A DNA stretch of 48,352 nt from contig NZ_ALJG01000360.1 in assembly GCF_000286315.1 (NCBI RefSeq), positions 1 through 48,352 on the forward strand. Reading direction: 5' to 3'. Shown here piece by piece: positions 24,460-35,739 of this stretch. This stretch comes from Paenisporosarcina sp. TG20 (GTDB lineage: Bacteria; Bacillota; Bacilli; Bacillales_A; Planococcaceae). Positions within the stretch are counted from its first letter, which is position 1, and each line of letters opens with the position of its first letter. The notes beneath the pieces were generated by a model. The model was not told where the DNA came from and ran no database searches. It worked only from the letters and a program-made list of their open reading frames with translations. A program made the position numbers and the translations under genes.

Positions 24460-25169
24460 ACCACTTTCGGCTCCTCAAATTTATAGCCAAGACCTCGAAT
24501 AGTTTTAATAAATATTGGTTTTCGGCTATTGTCTTCAATTTTTTCTCGCAAATGACTAATGTGAACATCGACAATTCGCGTATCTCCTGCAAAATCATAA
24601 TTCCACACAGCATTCAATAATTGATCACGTGTTACCACACGATTTTTATTTTCCATTAAAAATACAAGTAATTCAAATTCTTTTGGAGTGAATTCCAATG
24701 ATTTTTCTAATAAAAACACTTCAAAGCGTTCCGGATAAACACGTAATGGGCCAAACTCAAAAGATTTATCTTGGTTTTCTTGAGTCTTTTCTATAGCTAC
24801 GGTTGTAGTTCTTCTTAAAACAGCTTTCACGCGAGCTGTCACTTCTCTAGGACTGAACGGTTTAGTCATATAGTCATCAGCACCTAACTCTAGCCCTAAC
24901 ACTTTATCAAATTCGTCATCTTTTGCTGTTAACATAATGATAGGAGTATTAATCTTTTGAAGACGCAACGCTTTACACACTTCCATGCCATCCATTTTTG
25001 GAAGCATTAAGTCAAGGACAATTAGATCTGGTTTTCTCTCAAGAACAGCATTGTAACCTTCTTCCCCATCAAATGCTGTTTCAACTACAAAGCCAGCTTG
25101 CTCCAAATTATATTGAAGTAAGGTAACAATTGATGTTTCATCATCTACTACAAGAATTTTCTTTGTCAT
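24456..25169 (-). CDS. phoP: Phosphate response regulator PhoP
   Basis: PhoP is an OmpR-family regulator of phosphate genes. The receiver domain (about 1-120) has the acidic pair D9-D10, the phosphoacceptor Asp53 in LIVLDLMLP and the lysine in MTKPFSPRE. The winged-helix domain (about 140-235) contains FEFGPLRVYP, LTPKEFELL-type FTPKEFELLVFLMENK and RIVDVHISHLREK. The 237 residues are normal. It shares a four-base overlap with phoR and follows a MaoC-like gene by 49 bp. Confidence 0.95.
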   Translation of the reverse strand: MTKKILVVDDETSIVTLLQYNLEQAGFVVETAFDGEEGYNAVLERKPDLIVLDLMLPKMDGMEVCKALRLQKINTPIIMLTAKDDEFDKVLGLELGADDYMTKPFSPREVTARVKAVLRRTTTVAIEKTQENQDKSFEFGPLRVYPERFEVFLLEKSLEFTPKEFELLVFLMENKNRVVTRDQLLNAVWNYDFAGDTRIVDVHISHLREKIEDNSRKPIFIKTIRGLGYKFEEPKVV

Positions 25170-25218
25170 ACTGTACCCTCCAAATCGATTCGAAACCCTA
25201 TCTTATACAGAACAGACA

Positions 25219-25695
25219 TCAGAAATTGTCCATCGTTTGTGATGTTAAACGATTTAATAAACGCGGAGGAGTTGAAGTGATTTTCCCCTCAATTACGGTG
25301 TCTCCATTTTCATTTGTGGCATTCACTTCAATCACTACTTGGTTTTTCTCTATATCCACAGAGATTACTTGTAATAAAAAATCAATAGTTGCGTAATGAT
25401 AGGCAGGTTTTGGGAATATCAAGTGTTGTTCCACAATGTGTGAACCTGGTCCAGGCAAGTATTTCGTAATGGCTGAAGTCACTATTCCTGTTAACATGAC
25501 AGATGGAACAATTGGTTTTTCATAGAAAGTTTGTGACGCAAAATCATGTTGAATATATAATGGGTTCCCATCGTTAGTAATCCCTAAATATAAAAGTAGA
25601 TTTCTATCTTCAATTTTCTCTGTTAATTTAAGCTTTTCACCAACTGACATATCTTCCACTTTTCTTCCGAGTTTTCTTTTCTTTCCTAGTAGCAT
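25219..25695 (-). CDS. MaoC-like hotdog-fold protein
   Basis: The 158-residue protein has the hotdog fold of MaoC-like (R)-enoyl-CoA hydratases. In active members the sequence is D-x-N-P-x-H, with Asp and His catalytic; here it is NDGNPLY (Asp42, Tyr47), so the His is replaced by Tyr. The following HDFASQTFYEKPIVPSVMLTG and HLIFPKPAY match the family. Start is the ATG with AAAGGGGG upstream; the longer frame overlaps that SD. It leads into phoP-phoR on the same strand, after the mdh terminator. Its substrate, and whether it is an enzyme at all, cannot be told. Confidence 0.75.
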   Translation of the reverse strand: MLLGKKRKLGRKVEDMSVGEKLKLTEKIEDRNLLLYLGITNDGNPLYIQHDFASQTFYEKPIVPSVMLTGIVTSAITKYLPGPGSHIVEQHLIFPKPAYHYATIDFLLQVISVDIEKNQVVIEVNATNENGDTVIEGKITSTPPRLLNRLTSQTMDNF

Positions 25696-25744
25696 CCGTG
25701 TTCCCCCTTTGTACATCTTCTAACTTCATAGTATCAATAAGTAT

Positions 25745-25777
25745 AAAAAAAATCGAGCAGGAATTTCCTACTCGATT
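25745..25777 (-). terminator. Terminator of the citZ-icd-mdh cluster
   Basis: Stem AATCGAGCAGGAA (25751-25763) with TTCCTACTCGATT (25765-25777), nearly perfect, followed on the minus strand by a T run of eight. It separates mdh from the MaoC-like gene. Confidence 0.87.
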
Positions 25778-25834
25778 TTCGTTATATAGATTCGTCAGCA
25801 ATCAAAGTGTATGTTCATCAGAAGTGAGCATTGA

Positions 25835-26773
25835 TTACACTAAAATATCCATTACATTACGTACAGATGCTGCTGATTTGTCTAACTCTGTTTTTTCAGC
25901 TTTAGTTAATTCTAGTTCAAAGATTTTTTCAATACCACCAGCACCTAAAATTGTTGGGACACCAATATAAATTCCATCGTATCCGTATTCACCTTCAAGA
26001 TAAGCTATTGCAGGTAATACGCGTCGTTGGTCTTTAATAATCGCTTCGGCCATTTCAACTAAAGATGCTGCTGGTGCATAATAAGCCGATCCGTTACCAA
26101 GAAGGTTCACAATTTCTGCTCCACCTTTACGTGTACGGTCTACTATTTCTGCTAAACGGTCTTTTGAAATTAATGTTTCCAATGGAATCCCACCTGCGTA
26201 AGAATAACGCACTAAAGGAACCATGTCATCACCGTGGCCACCAAGAACGAAACCAGTGATGTCTTTAACAGACAAGTTTAATTCTTGTGCTACAAATGTG
26301 CGGAAACGTGCAGAATCAAGTACACCAGATTGGCCAATTACACGCTCTTTCGGGAAACCAGATTCTTTATATACAGTGTATGTCATCGCATCCACTGGAT
26401 TTGTTAAAACAATAATGATTGTCTTTGGAGAATACTTAACAATTTCAGCTGTAACAAGTTTCATTATTTTTTGATTTGTTTGAACCAAATCGTCACGGCT
26501 CATACCGGGTTTACGAGCAATACCAGCTGTGATGATAACGATGTCAGAGTCTTTCGTCTCTTCATAATTAGAAGTACCTGTTACATTTGCATCAAATCCC
26601 TGAACAGGACCTGCTTCTAACATATCAAGGGCTTTCCCTTTTGTGGGGTTTTCCATTTGTGGTATATCAACTAATACAACATCTCCTAGCTCTTTTTGTG
26701 CTAGTAAAAAAGCTGTTGTTGCTCCTGTAAAACCAGAACCGATTACTGAAATCTTTTTACGTTTCATTGTCAT
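25835..26773 (-). CDS. mdh: Malate dehydrogenase
   Basis: NAD-dependent oxidation of malate to oxaloacetate in the TCA cycle. The 312 residues, of the lactate dehydrogenase-like group, have the nucleotide-binding [10 protein letters not shown] (about 12-21), VVLVDIPQ with the NAD-selecting Asp, [13 protein letters not shown] with substrate arginines, and [12 protein letters not shown] with the catalytic His. SD AAAGGGAG precedes the ATG. Third gene of citZ-icd-mdh, 79 bp after icd, with a small hairpin (26801-26823) in the gap. Confidence 0.97.
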   Translation of the reverse strand: MTMKRKKISVIGSGFTGATTAFLLAQKELGDVVLVDIPQMENPTKGKALDMLEAGPVQGFDANVTGTSNYEETKDSDIVIITAGIARKPGMSRDDLVQTNQKIMKLVTAEIVKYSPKTIIIVLTNPVDAMTYTVYKESGFPKERVIGQSGVLDSARFRTFVAQELNLSVKDITGFVLGGHGDDMVPLVRYSYAGGIPLETLISKDRLAEIVDRTRKGGAEIVNLLGNGSAYYAPAASLVEMAEAIIKDQRRVLPAIAYLEGEYGYDGIYIGVPTILGAGGIEKIFELELTKAEKTELDKSAASVRNVMDILV

Positions 26774-26800
26774 AAGTAAACTCTCCCTTTATTCATATGG

Positions 26801-26823
26801 AAAGAGGGAGCGAATCCCTCTTT
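26801..26823 (-). other. Hairpin in icd-mdh spacer
   Basis: Perfect 9-bp stem AAAGAGGGA / TCCCTCTTT without a T run on the minus strand. Possibly an RNA-processing or stability element in the citZ-icd-mdh message. Confidence 0.5.
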
Positions 26824-26852
26824 CTTTATTAGAACATGAAGACAAACTATTG

Positions 26853-28121
26853 TTACATATTGCTAATTAATTCTTCAGCGAACTGAGAACATTTCACTTC
26901 TGTAGCGCCTTCCATTAATCGGGCAAAGTCGTAAGTTACAACTTTAGAAGCAATTGTTTTTTCCATTGAGTCCATAACTAATTTTGCAGCTTCTGTCCAA
27001 CCAAGATGCTCAAGCATTAAAACACCTGAAAGTATAACTGAAGATGGGTTAACTTTATCTAAACCTGCATATTTCGGAGCAGTACCATGAGTAGCCTCAA
27101 AAATTGCATGTCCAGTTTGATAGTTAATGTTTGCTCCAGGAGCAATACCAATACCACCCACTTGTGCTGCTAAGGCATCTGAAATATAATCTCCGTTTAA
27201 GTTCATTGTAGCTACTACATCAAATTCTTTTGGACGAGTTAGAATTTGTTGTAAGAAGATATCAGCAATTGAATCTTTAACAAGAATTTTACCAGAAGCT
27301 ATTGCATCAGCTTGCGCCTTGTTCGCAACTTCAGTACCTTGTTCTTCTTTAATTTGATCATATTGATTCCAAGTGAACGTCTGATCACCAAACTCTTGTT
27401 CAGCAACTTCATACGCCCAATTCTTGAAAGCTCCTTCTGTGAACTTCATGATATTCCCTTTATGAACAATAGTTAAAGACTCGCGACCTTCTTTAATGAT
27501 GTACTCAAGAGCAGAGCGTATTAAACGCTTTGTTCCTTCTTCAGAAATCGGCTTAATTCCAATTCCAGAAGTCTCAGGGAAGCGGATATTTTTTGTACCC
27601 ATTTCATTTTGTAGGAAATTAATAATTTTTTTAACTTCTTCAGATCCTTGAGCGTACTCAATACCAGCATAGATATCTTCTGTATTTTCACGGAAAATAA
27701 CCATGTCTACATCTTCAGGACGTTTTACTGGAGAAGGAACACCTTCAAAGTAACGAACTGGACGTAGACAAGTGTATAAATCTAATTCTTGACGTAGAGC
27801 AACGTTTAAAGAACGAATTCCTCCGCCAACTGGTGTTGTTAAAGGTCCTTTAATAGCAATTAAATATTCTCGAATTACATCTAAAGTTTCACTTGGTAAC
27901 CATTCACCTGTTTGGTTAAATGCCTTCTCACCAGCTAATACCTCTTTCCACACGATTGACTTTTCGCCATTATAAGCTTTGCTAACTGAAGCTTCTAAAA
28001 CTCGTGCAGCTGCAGACCAAATATCTGGTCCAATTCCATCTCCTTCAATATAAGGAATGATTGGATTGTTTGGTACTTGAAGTACACCGTTTTCTACTGT
28101 AATTTTACCGCCGTTTGTCAT
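26853..28121 (-). CDS. icd: Isocitrate dehydrogenase (NADP)
   Basis: Oxidative decarboxylation of isocitrate to 2-oxoglutarate. The 422 residues include [14 protein letters not shown], the phosphorylatable/substrate Ser in PETSGIGIK, the arginine segment [22 protein letters not shown], the metal-binding [19 protein letters not shown], and HGTAPKYAG. Length is that of Bacillus Icd. Good SD (GGAGGAAA) before the ATG. It lies 99 bp after citZ. Confidence 0.97.
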   Translation of the reverse strand: MTNGGKITVENGVLQVPNNPIIPYIEGDGIGPDIWSAAARVLEASVSKAYNGEKSIVWKEVLAGEKAFNQTGEWLPSETLDVIREYLIAIKGPLTTPVGGGIRSLNVALRQELDLYTCLRPVRYFEGVPSPVKRPEDVDMVIFRENTEDIYAGIEYAQGSEEVKKIINFLQNEMGTKNIRFPETSGIGIKPISEEGTKRLIRSALEYIIKEGRESLTIVHKGNIMKFTEGAFKNWAYEVAEQEFGDQTFTWNQYDQIKEEQGTEVANKAQADAIASGKILVKDSIADIFLQQILTRPKEFDVVATMNLNGDYISDALAAQVGGIGIAPGANINYQTGHAIFEATHGTAPKYAGLDKVNPSSVILSGVLMLEHLGWTEAAKLVMDSMEKTIASKVVTYDFARLMEGATEVKCSQFAEELISNM

Positions 28122-28220
28122 GAATAATTTCCTCCTATATACACGATCATTGACTTATACCCTAGGAATTCTAATTCAGAACCTCTTAAAGTACAGCCCT
28201 CAAAGAATGTGTTTTTAAAA

Positions 28221-29336
28221 TTAACGTTCTGTTACTGGTACATATTTTTGCATTCCAGGTCCAATATATTCTGCACGAGGACGGATTAAACGGTTATCAG
28301 AGTACTGCTCTAAAATATGAGCTAACCACCCTGAAACACGTGATACTGCAAAGACTGGTGTGAACAGGTCATGATCAATGTTTAATGAATGGTAGACTGA
28401 CGCTGAATAGAAATCTACATTCGGTGGAAGGTTTTTTTGTCCTGTTACGATACTATCAATTTTGATAGACATTTCGTACCATTTTTCTTCTCCACGAATT
28501 TTTGTTAATTTTTGCGACATTTCACGTAAGTGTTTTGCACGTGGATCCCCTTTTTCATACACACGGTGACCGAAGCCCATAATTTTTTCTTTGTTGTCTA
28601 GTTTTTTATTGATATACGACTCAACATTTTCAACTGAATCAATCTCCATCAACATCTTCATAACTTGCTCGTTTGCCCCACCATGAAGAGGTCCTTTTAG
28701 AGCACCAATTGCTGCAACAACACCAGAATAAATATCAGATAGTGTTGCGACACAAACACGTGCTGTAAAAGTAGAAGCATTTAATTCATGGTCTGCGTGT
28801 AATACTAATGCTTTGTTGAAAGCTTCTTCCTCAATAGCCTCAGGTACTTTACCATTTAGCATGTACAAGAAATTGGCTGCAAAACTTAAATCATTTTTAG
28901 GGGCAATTGGTTCCTGTCCTTTACGAACACGAGCAAAAGCAGTTACTAAAGTCGACATTTTTGCTTGAAGTTGAATAGCCTTTAGGTAGTTCGCTTCTAC
29001 CGACATATCTTCCGCTTTATCATCATACAATCCAAGCATAGATGCTGTTGTACGAAGCGCTGTCATTGGATGAACTTTATCAATTGGATACGTTTTAAAA
29101 TGGTTTAATATCTCTTGAGGTACAGCCATATTATCCGCTAATTGTTGTTTAAGTTCAGCTAATTCTGCTTCTTTAGGCAGGCGTTTATGCCATAATAAAT
29201 AAATTACTTCTTCAAAACTTGCATGCGCTGCTAAATCGTCAATATCATAGCCAACATATGTAAGTGTGTCATCAATGATTGAGCTGATAGCTGATTGCGT
29301 TGCTACCACGCCTTCGAGTCCTTTGGTTGATGTCAT
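28221..29336 (-). CDS. citZ: Citrate synthase
   Basis: Condenses acetyl-CoA and oxaloacetate into citrate. The 371 residues are of the short Gram-positive type. Catalytic residues are visible: His in GPLHGGANEQV, His in GFGHRVYEKGDPRAKHL and Asp in PNVDFYSASVYHSL. The C-terminus RPRAEYIGP is typical. First gene of citZ-icd-mdh; its leader carries a promoter, a cre-like site and a terminator-like hairpin. Confidence 0.97.
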   Translation of the reverse strand: MTSTKGLEGVVATQSAISSIIDDTLTYVGYDIDDLAAHASFEEVIYLLWHKRLPKEAELAELKQQLADNMAVPQEILNHFKTYPIDKVHPMTALRTTASMLGLYDDKAEDMSVEANYLKAIQLQAKMSTLVTAFARVRKGQEPIAPKNDLSFAANFLYMLNGKVPEAIEEEAFNKALVLHADHELNASTFTARVCVATLSDIYSGVVAAIGALKGPLHGGANEQVMKMLMEIDSVENVESYINKKLDNKEKIMGFGHRVYEKGDPRAKHLREMSQKLTKIRGEEKWYEMSIKIDSIVTGQKNLPPNVDFYSASVYHSLNIDHDLFTPVFAVSRVSGWLAHILEQYSDNRLIRPRAEYIGPGMQKYVPVTER

Positions 29337-29374
29337 TTATATCGCTCCTTCTGAGTTTAAATTCATCCTTCCAC

Positions 29375-29403
29375 AAAAAAATGCAGAATGATGGATCATC
29401 TGC
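29375..29403 (-). terminator. Terminator-like hairpin in the citZ leader
   Basis: The minus strand has an 8-9 bp stem (about 29383-29403, one bulged base, loop TCCA) followed by ATTTTTTT, about 40 bases before the citZ ATG and downstream of its promoter. No upstream minus-strand gene needs a terminator here, so it may be an attenuator. Confidence 0.6.
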
Positions 29404-29419
29404 TTAATTGAACATTTTA

Positions 29420-29433
29420 TTGAATCGCTTACA
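29420..29433 (-). promoter_or_regulatory. cre-like site (CcpA) at the citZ start
   Basis: TGTAAGCGATTCAA on the minus strand matches most of the catabolite-responsive element core (TGNAARCGNW...) but is off at the 3' end. It covers about +1 to +13 of the predicted transcript. CcpA represses citZ in B. subtilis. Confidence 0.5.
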
Positions 29434-29438
29434 TTGCC

Positions 29439-29467
29439 ATTATAATCATTTTTGACTGATTTGTGAA
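29439..29467 (-). promoter_or_regulatory. Promoter of citZ-icd-mdh
   Basis: TTCACA (29462-29467), 17-bp spacer, TATAAT (29439-29444) on the minus strand. Confidence 0.72.
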
Positions 29468-29577
29468 TAAAAATGCCTTAATTTATATAAGTTTCATAAA
29501 ATATTATGATTTCCACATACGTAGCATAAGATAAATGTTAATAATAAAACCCATTAAAAATTTTTGGAGGTAGAATA

Positions 29578-30531
29578 GTGTATGGAAATATAACAGTCTT
29601 TCTGAAAAAATGGATTCCAATTTCAATCATCTTAATCTTGGCTTGGTTCATATACCCTGTTACTGTTGCAATACTAATTGCATATTTTTTACACCCAATT
29701 GTGAGTTGGTTACATAAAGTAAGTAGGTTACCTAGATGGATTACCGTAATAATATTTGAAAGTGCTTTGCTTGCGTCCGTATTAATTGGCGCTACACTAG
29801 TGTTTAAAGAACTCTTTGAACTTGTTTATCCTCTTCGCTTTCACTTAGAGGAATTACAAATCTTCCTGCATACCAATCAAGCTTATTGGAAGTCTGGAAT
29901 TGAAGCTCTATCAATGGTGAGTGAAAGTTTTTTCCGGAAAGTAACATTATTTATTCAACATTTGCCAGAAAGTTTTATCGAAAGTTTTGTGTTTTTAGTT
30001 GCCCTCTTCTTCTCTTTAAATGAGTCTTTAAAATCTAGGACCTGGTTTTTTATTTATATTCCTACCATTACTAAAAAGACTTTAAAGCCAATCTTTTTAA
30101 CTGCAACGGATCTTTTTGAGAAGTTTACTAAAGTTGAAATCTTATTGTTTTTAACGACTTTCTTGCAACTTGCCATTGGCTTTTATGTTCTTCAATTTAC
30201 ATCTCCAATTGGTTTAGCATTTTTAATTTCTCTAGCTGATGCACTACCATTTGTCGGGACAGGCATAGTTTTAATACCAATGGCTGCTTTTTTCTTGTTG
30301 ACAAAACAAACGAGCCTTGGAATTATCATACTTTTAATATATGCATTTATCTTGTTAACTAGACAATTATTAGAATCTTTTCTTTGGGCAAACACAATGC
30401 ATATACGTGCAGTCCATGTATTTTTCATTAGTGCATGTTCCCTACTTTTGTTTGGTGTTCCTGGTATACTACTTAGTCCCTTTTTTTTACTAGCAGCTGT
30501 TCATTTTAGGCAACACCATTGGTTTACATAA
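29578..30531 (+). CDS. AI-2E/YtvI-like membrane protein, GTG start
   Basis: The 317-residue protein is an integral membrane protein of the AI-2E transporter/PerM superfamily, closest in position to B. subtilis YtvI, which is sporulation-linked. It has about seven or eight membrane segments, the amphipathic region 50-115 and the family's late ADALPFVGTGIVLIP and GVPGILLSPFF segments. Transport function for the superfamily is uncertain. GTG is the start: GGAGG lies seven bases upstream and no in-frame ATG competes. In B. subtilis ytvI is co-oriented with ytwI and citZ; here the gene is on the opposite strand and its last eight bases overlap the end of ytwI. Confidence 0.82.
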   Translation: MYGNITVFLKKWIPISIILILAWFIYPVTVAILIAYFLHPIVSWLHKVSRLPRWITVIIFESALLASVLIGATLVFKELFELVYPLRFHLEELQIFLHTNQAYWKSGIEALSMVSESFFRKVTLFIQHLPESFIESFVFLVALFFSLNESLKSRTWFFIYIPTITKKTLKPIFLTATDLFEKFTKVEILLFLTTFLQLAIGFYVLQFTSPIGLAFLISLADALPFVGTGIVLIPMAAFFLLTKQTSLGIIILLIYAFILLTRQLLESFLWANTMHIRAVHVFFISACSLLLFGVPGILLSPFFLLAAVHFRQHHWFT

Positions 30532-30907
30532 CAATAATTTGTCCTTTTTTAGTTTTTGTGCGAATCCACTTATAGACAATCGGCTTGAATAACTGCCTTG
30601 TTGGTGAAAATAGAAACATGAACCCAAATATATCGGTCATAAAACCTGGAGATAATAACATAAGGCCACCTGCAAATATAAATAATGCATTGACCATTGC
30701 ATCCCCTGGAGCTTGGAAACTTTTCATTTGGATTTGTACATCACGAATTGCCTTTAAACCTTGTTTTTTCGCTAAAAAAGCGCCCAGAATTCCTGTTGCA
30801 AGAATTATCAGTATGGTAGTCAACAAACCGAAGGCATTTTCAGCCCATAATAAAATACTAATTTCTATTACAGGAACAACTATTAAAATTAATACTAACC
30901 ACTTCAT
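30524..30907 (-). CDS. ytwI: FxsA family membrane protein (YtwI)
   Basis: FxsA-type proteins are small membrane proteins; E. coli FxsA relieves phage exclusion when overproduced, but the normal role is unknown. The 127 residues have membrane segments (about 4-20 and 27-42) and a later pair (about 75-110) with the family's LIILATGILGAFLAKKQGL and GGLMLLSPGFMTDIFGFMFL. I start at the ATG (30905-30907); an upstream TTG is too close to AGGAG. Convergent with the YtvI-like gene. Confidence 0.9.
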   Translation of the reverse strand: MKWLVLILIVVPVIEISILLWAENAFGLLTTILIILATGILGAFLAKKQGLKAIRDVQIQMKSFQAPGDAMVNALFIFAGGLMLLSPGFMTDIFGFMFLFSPTRQLFKPIVYKWIRTKTKKGQIIVM

Positions 30908-30920
30908 TTTCAACATCTCC

Positions 30921-30959
30921 TAAAAATGCCTCAACACTTATTCGGTGTAGAGGCATTTT
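30921..30959 (-). terminator. Terminator downstream of pyk
   Basis: Stem AAAATGCCTC (30923-30932) with GAGGCATTTT (30950-30959), plus inner ACAC / GTGT, followed on the minus strand by TTTTTAGGAG. It ends about 140 bases after pyk and runs into the ytwI Shine-Dalgarno. Confidence 0.85.
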
Positions 30960-31096
30960 ATTTTAATTATGTTCAAAAAGAGTTATGAAAATTTCCGTAT
31001 ATGGAAATCTTATTATGAACTCCTAACCAGTGGCACAAAAGAGTTGTAAATGATTTTGTCTCAAAATAAATAAATTAAATCACTATTTTATTGAAG

Positions 31097-32857
31097 TTAT
31101 AAAACGCTTGCATGTCCTTGATAAATTACTCCTGATTCCGCATCCATAGTAATATCTTGACCATTTCCAATTTTCTTAGTGGCATTTTTCACTCCAACTA
31201 TTACAGGGATACCAAGACTTAAACCTACTACTGCTGCGTGACTAGTGAGGCCACCTTCTTCAGTGATTAGTCCAGCGCATTTATTAATTGCTGGCATCAT
31301 ATCTCGGTCAGATCCGATGGTGACAATAATAGCGCCTGTAGTGTCGACATTTAATAAATCCTGTGCATTATTTGCCACGATAGTACGTCCGAATGCGACC
31401 AATTTCCCTATCCCTTGCCCTTTTGCTGCTATGTCGCCAATCATGTGGACTTTCATTAAGTTTGTCGTTCCTGCTTCTCCTACTGGCACACCAGCTGTAA
31501 TAATGACAAGGTCACCGTGCTTCACATAGTTGTGTTTTAAACTTTCTTCAACTGAAAGCTCTAAAATTTCATCGGTAGAACCAACTTTTTCACCAACAAT
31601 AGGGAATACACCCCAAACTAGAGTTAACATTCGAGATGGTCTCTCCGTAGAAGTTACAGCAATGATTGGAGCACTTTGTCGATATTTTGAAATCATTTTA
31701 GCTGTATGACCACTTTCAGTTGGTGCAATAATTGCTTTGGCTCTTAAATTGATAGATGTATGGGCCACAGCTTGACCTATTGCATCAGTCATACTTACTT
31801 TTTTATTTTTACTTTTAGCTGTAACGATTGCACGGTAGTCAAGAGCATCTTCAGTACGAATTGCTATTTTGTCCATCATAACTACTGATTCTACAGGATA
31901 CATACCTGCTGCTGTTTCTCCTGATAACATAATCGCATCTGTACCATCAAAGATTGCATTTGCGACATCACTTGCTTCAGCACGCGTTGGTCGAGGATTA
32001 CGTTGCATAGAATCTAACATTTGTGTTGCGGTTATGACCGGTTTTCCTGCATCGTTACATTTGTTGATTAATCTTTTTTGCACTAAAGGAACTTCTTCAG
32101 TAGGTATTTCTACGCCTAAATCTCCACGTGCGACCATTAAACCATCAGATACTAAAATAATAGAATCAATATTATCGACACCTTCTTGATTCTCTATTTT
32201 CGGTATAATATGAATGTACCCACCATTATTTTCTTCAAGCAATTGGCGAATTTCCATAACATCTTTTGCACGACGAACAAAAGAAGCAGCAATAAAATCA
32301 ACACCTTGTTCAATGCCAAACAGAATATCTTGTGCATCTTTATCTGTCATTCCAGGTAGTTGCACGGAAACACCGGGAACATTAACCCCTTTTTTATTTT
32401 TTAAAGTACCCGAGTTAGATACTACTGTATGAATCAAACCTGCTGCTTGATCAATACTTGATACTCGAAGTTCAATTAATCCATCATCCAATAATATGAT
32501 TGAACCTTCATTGACATCCTCAATTAACTGTTCATATGTTATCGAAAAAACTTCTTTAGTCCCCAAAACTTCGGTCATCGAAATTGCTAAAGATTGTCCT
32601 GTTTCTAATTCTATTCCATCATTTTGCATTTGGTGCGTTCGTATTTCAGGACCTTTTGTATCAAGCAATATGCCTACAATTTTCCCTGTTTTTTTCGAAG
32701 CTGCACGAATGCGTTTAATGCGTTCTCCGTGTTCCTCATGATTTCCATGTGAAAAATTTAGCCGGGCAACATTCATTCCTGCTTCAATTAATTTTTCTAA
32801 GATTTCTGGTGTTTCACTAGCTGGACCTATGGTACATACAATTTTTGTTTTTCTCAT
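31097..32857 (-). CDS. pyk: Pyruvate kinase with C-terminal PEP-utiliser domain
   Basis: Converts phosphoenolpyruvate and ADP to pyruvate and ATP. The 586 residues hold the TIM-barrel ([42 protein letters not shown]), the allosteric C domain (about 350-470) and the extra C-terminal PEP-utilising-enzyme domain (about 485-586, [20 protein letters not shown]), found in Bacillus pyruvate kinases. It lies 20 bp after pfkA, the usual pfkA-pyk operon. Confidence 0.97.
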   Translation of the reverse strand: MRKTKIVCTIGPASETPEILEKLIEAGMNVARLNFSHGNHEEHGERIKRIRAASKKTGKIVGILLDTKGPEIRTHQMQNDGIELETGQSLAISMTEVLGTKEVFSITYEQLIEDVNEGSIILLDDGLIELRVSSIDQAAGLIHTVVSNSGTLKNKKGVNVPGVSVQLPGMTDKDAQDILFGIEQGVDFIAASFVRRAKDVMEIRQLLEENNGGYIHIIPKIENQEGVDNIDSIILVSDGLMVARGDLGVEIPTEEVPLVQKRLINKCNDAGKPVITATQMLDSMQRNPRPTRAEASDVANAIFDGTDAIMLSGETAAGMYPVESVVMMDKIAIRTEDALDYRAIVTAKSKNKKVSMTDAIGQAVAHTSINLRAKAIIAPTESGHTAKMISKYRQSAPIIAVTSTERPSRMLTLVWGVFPIVGEKVGSTDEILELSVEESLKHNYVKHGDLVIITAGVPVGEAGTTNLMKVHMIGDIAAKGQGIGKLVAFGRTIVANNAQDLLNVDTTGAIIVTIGSDRDMMPAINKCAGLITEEGGLTSHAAVVGLSLGIPVIVGVKNATKKIGNGQDITMDAESGVIYQGHASVL

Positions 32858-32877
32858 AATTTATCCTCTCTACTACT

Positions 32878-33852
<975 letters not shown>

Positions 33853-33895
33853 TCACTTAAACTAGCTAGACTTTACCTTGCTTAAATATAACCGA

Positions 33896-33924
33896 CAAAA
33901 ATAAGGATGCAATAAACACATCCT
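33896..33924 (-). terminator. Probable terminator between accA and pfkA
   Basis: Stem AGGATG / CATCCT (33919-33924 with 33904-33909) starting at the accA stop, followed by TTATTTTTG on the minus strand. The stem is short, so it is likely leaky. Confidence 0.5.
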
Positions 33925-34877
33925 CATTCAGAAAATTCACCAATAGATTTAAATTTATAATATCTATTGTCAATTAATTCTTCTTCACTTAGTTTATTTA
34001 AAAATTCTATTGAACGTTCCAATGTTTCTTTTAGGAAGATTGCTTGTTGTTTTGGGTCGCGGTGTGCTCCACCAGTTGATTCTTGTATCACTTCATCGAC
34101 GATGCCCATTTCTTTTAAATCAGGCGCTGTAATTTTCATTGCTTCTGCTGCTTGTTGTGCAAGTGCCGCATCTTTCCATAATATAGCAGCAGCTCCTTCT
34201 GGTGATATAACTGAGTACGTAGAGTTTTCTAACATATGAATATGGTTTGATACTCCTAGTGCTAATGCACCACCACTTCCACCTTCTCCAATGACAACAC
34301 TTATGACAGGAACTTTTAAACCGGCCATCTCAAATAAGTTACGAGCAATCGCTTCACTTTGTCCACGCTCTTCTGCAGCTTTTCCAGGATAAGCGCCTTT
34401 AGTATCAATAAAACAAATAATTGTACGACCAAATTTTTCTGCTTGTTTCATTAAACGTAAAGCTTTTCGGTATCCTTCTGGATGGGGTAATCCAAAATTA
34501 CGACGAATATTTTCTTTTGTGTCTTTGCCACGTTGATGACCTATGATTGTAACAGGTAATCCATTAAATGCGGCAATGCCTCCAACAATTGCTTCGTCGT
34601 CACCGTAAAGTCGGTCACCATGAAGTTCAATGAAATCTGTGAAAATTTCACCAATGTAGTCTAGCGTGGTAGGACGTTCGGGATGGCGGGAGACTTGCAC
34701 ACGATCCCAAGTTTGCATATTGATATATATATCAGTCTCTAGTTTTTTTAGTCTATCCTCTAAGTTTTGAATTTCAGATGACAAGTCTACCTCAGAATTT
34801 GTGGTAAAGTCTTTTAACTCACTAATTTTTTCACGTAGTTGAATGACTGGTTGTTCAAAAGGAAGTGTCTTAACCAT
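33924..34877 (-). CDS. accA: Acetyl-CoA carboxylase carboxyltransferase subunit alpha
   Basis: With AccD it transfers the carboxyl group from biotin to acetyl-CoA to make malonyl-CoA. The 317 residues have the N-terminal coiled stretch (about 10-60), [13 protein letters not shown]-like [37 protein letters not shown], and [14 protein letters not shown]. The C-terminal part has [12 protein letters not shown]. It starts one base after the accD stop. Confidence 0.97.
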   Translation of the reverse strand: MVKTLPFEQPVIQLREKISELKDFTTNSEVDLSSEIQNLEDRLKKLETDIYINMQTWDRVQVSRHPERPTTLDYIGEIFTDFIELHGDRLYGDDEAIVGGIAAFNGLPVTIIGHQRGKDTKENIRRNFGLPHPEGYRKALRLMKQAEKFGRTIICFIDTKGAYPGKAAEERGQSEAIARNLFEMAGLKVPVISVVIGEGGSGGALALGVSNHIHMLENSTYSVISPEGAAAILWKDAALAQQAAEAMKITAPDLKEMGIVDEVIQESTGGAHRDPKQQAIFLKETLERSIEFLNKLSEEELIDNRYYKFKSIGEFSE

Positions 34878-34878
34878 A

Positions 34879-35739
34879 TTATTTTTCTCCTTTCGAATGA
34901 AGTTTCACGAGTGTTGATACAGTTTCATTCATTGTTGAACGATGAACAACTGCATCCAACTGACCATGTGCTAATAAAAACTCCGCGGTTTGAAAATCTT
35001 CCGGAAGTTTTTCTCGAACAGTCTGTTCAATAACACGTCTACCAGCAAATCCAATTAATGCTTTGGGTTCTGCTAAATTTATATCCCCTAATGAAGCAAA
35101 ACTTGCCGAAACGCCACCAAATGTAGGATGTGTCAAAATCGAAATGAATAAATTTCCTTTTTCACTATGACGTTTGAGTGCCACACTCGTCTTTGCCATT
35201 TGCATTAAAGATAGAACGCCCTCTTGCATTCGTGCTCCTCCACTAGCTGTGAATATAATAAATGGTACTCCTTGGTTAGTCGCGGTTTCAACAGCACGAG
35301 TAATTTTCTCACCAACTACAGAACCCATAGACCCCATCCGGAAATGAGCATCCATAATAGCTATTACTACTTTGCGTCCATCAAGCAAACCAGTTCCAGT
35401 TAATACAGCTTCATTTAATCCTGTTGTTTTACTGTCTGATTTAATTTTCTCTGTATAACCTGGGAAATTAAGTGGATTGACCGTTTGTAAATGATCATCC
35501 ATTGAAATAAAAGTTCCTTCATCCAAAACAATTGCTACACGTTCATACGCTGTCATTTTGTAATGATGTTCGCATGCTGGACAAACTTTTTTATTTTCCA
35601 TTAAATTTTTCGTTAAGATAATATGTTTACATTCCGGACATTTTGTCATAAGACCTTCAGGAACATCTGTTTTTGATGTATTATTTGGAATCTTCGCATA
35701 CTTTTCTTTACGGTTTCTTGAAAATATATCACGAATCAT
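34879..35739 (-). CDS. accD: Acetyl-CoA carboxylase carboxyltransferase subunit beta
   Basis: The beta subunit of the carboxyltransferase. The 286 residues start [18 protein letters not shown], carry a zinc ribbon (CPEC and CPAC pairs, about residues 32-54), then [14 protein letters not shown] and the active-site [23 protein letters not shown] place the start at 35737-35739, where it overlaps the GntR stop (ATGA) and follows an AAGGGAG SD. So the regulator and carboxylase genes are translationally coupled. Confidence 0.96.
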   Translation of the reverse strand: MIRDIFSRNRKEKYAKIPNNTSKTDVPEGLMTKCPECKHIILTKNLMENKKVCPACEHHYKMTAYERVAIVLDEGTFISMDDHLQTVNPLNFPGYTEKIKSDSKTTGLNEAVLTGTGLLDGRKVVIAIMDAHFRMGSMGSVVGEKITRAVETATNQGVPFIIFTASGGARMQEGVLSLMQMAKTSVALKRHSEKGNLFISILTHPTFGGVSASFASLGDINLAEPKALIGFAGRRVIEQTVREKLPEDFQTAEFLLAHGQLDAVVHRSTMNETVSTLVKLHSKGEK

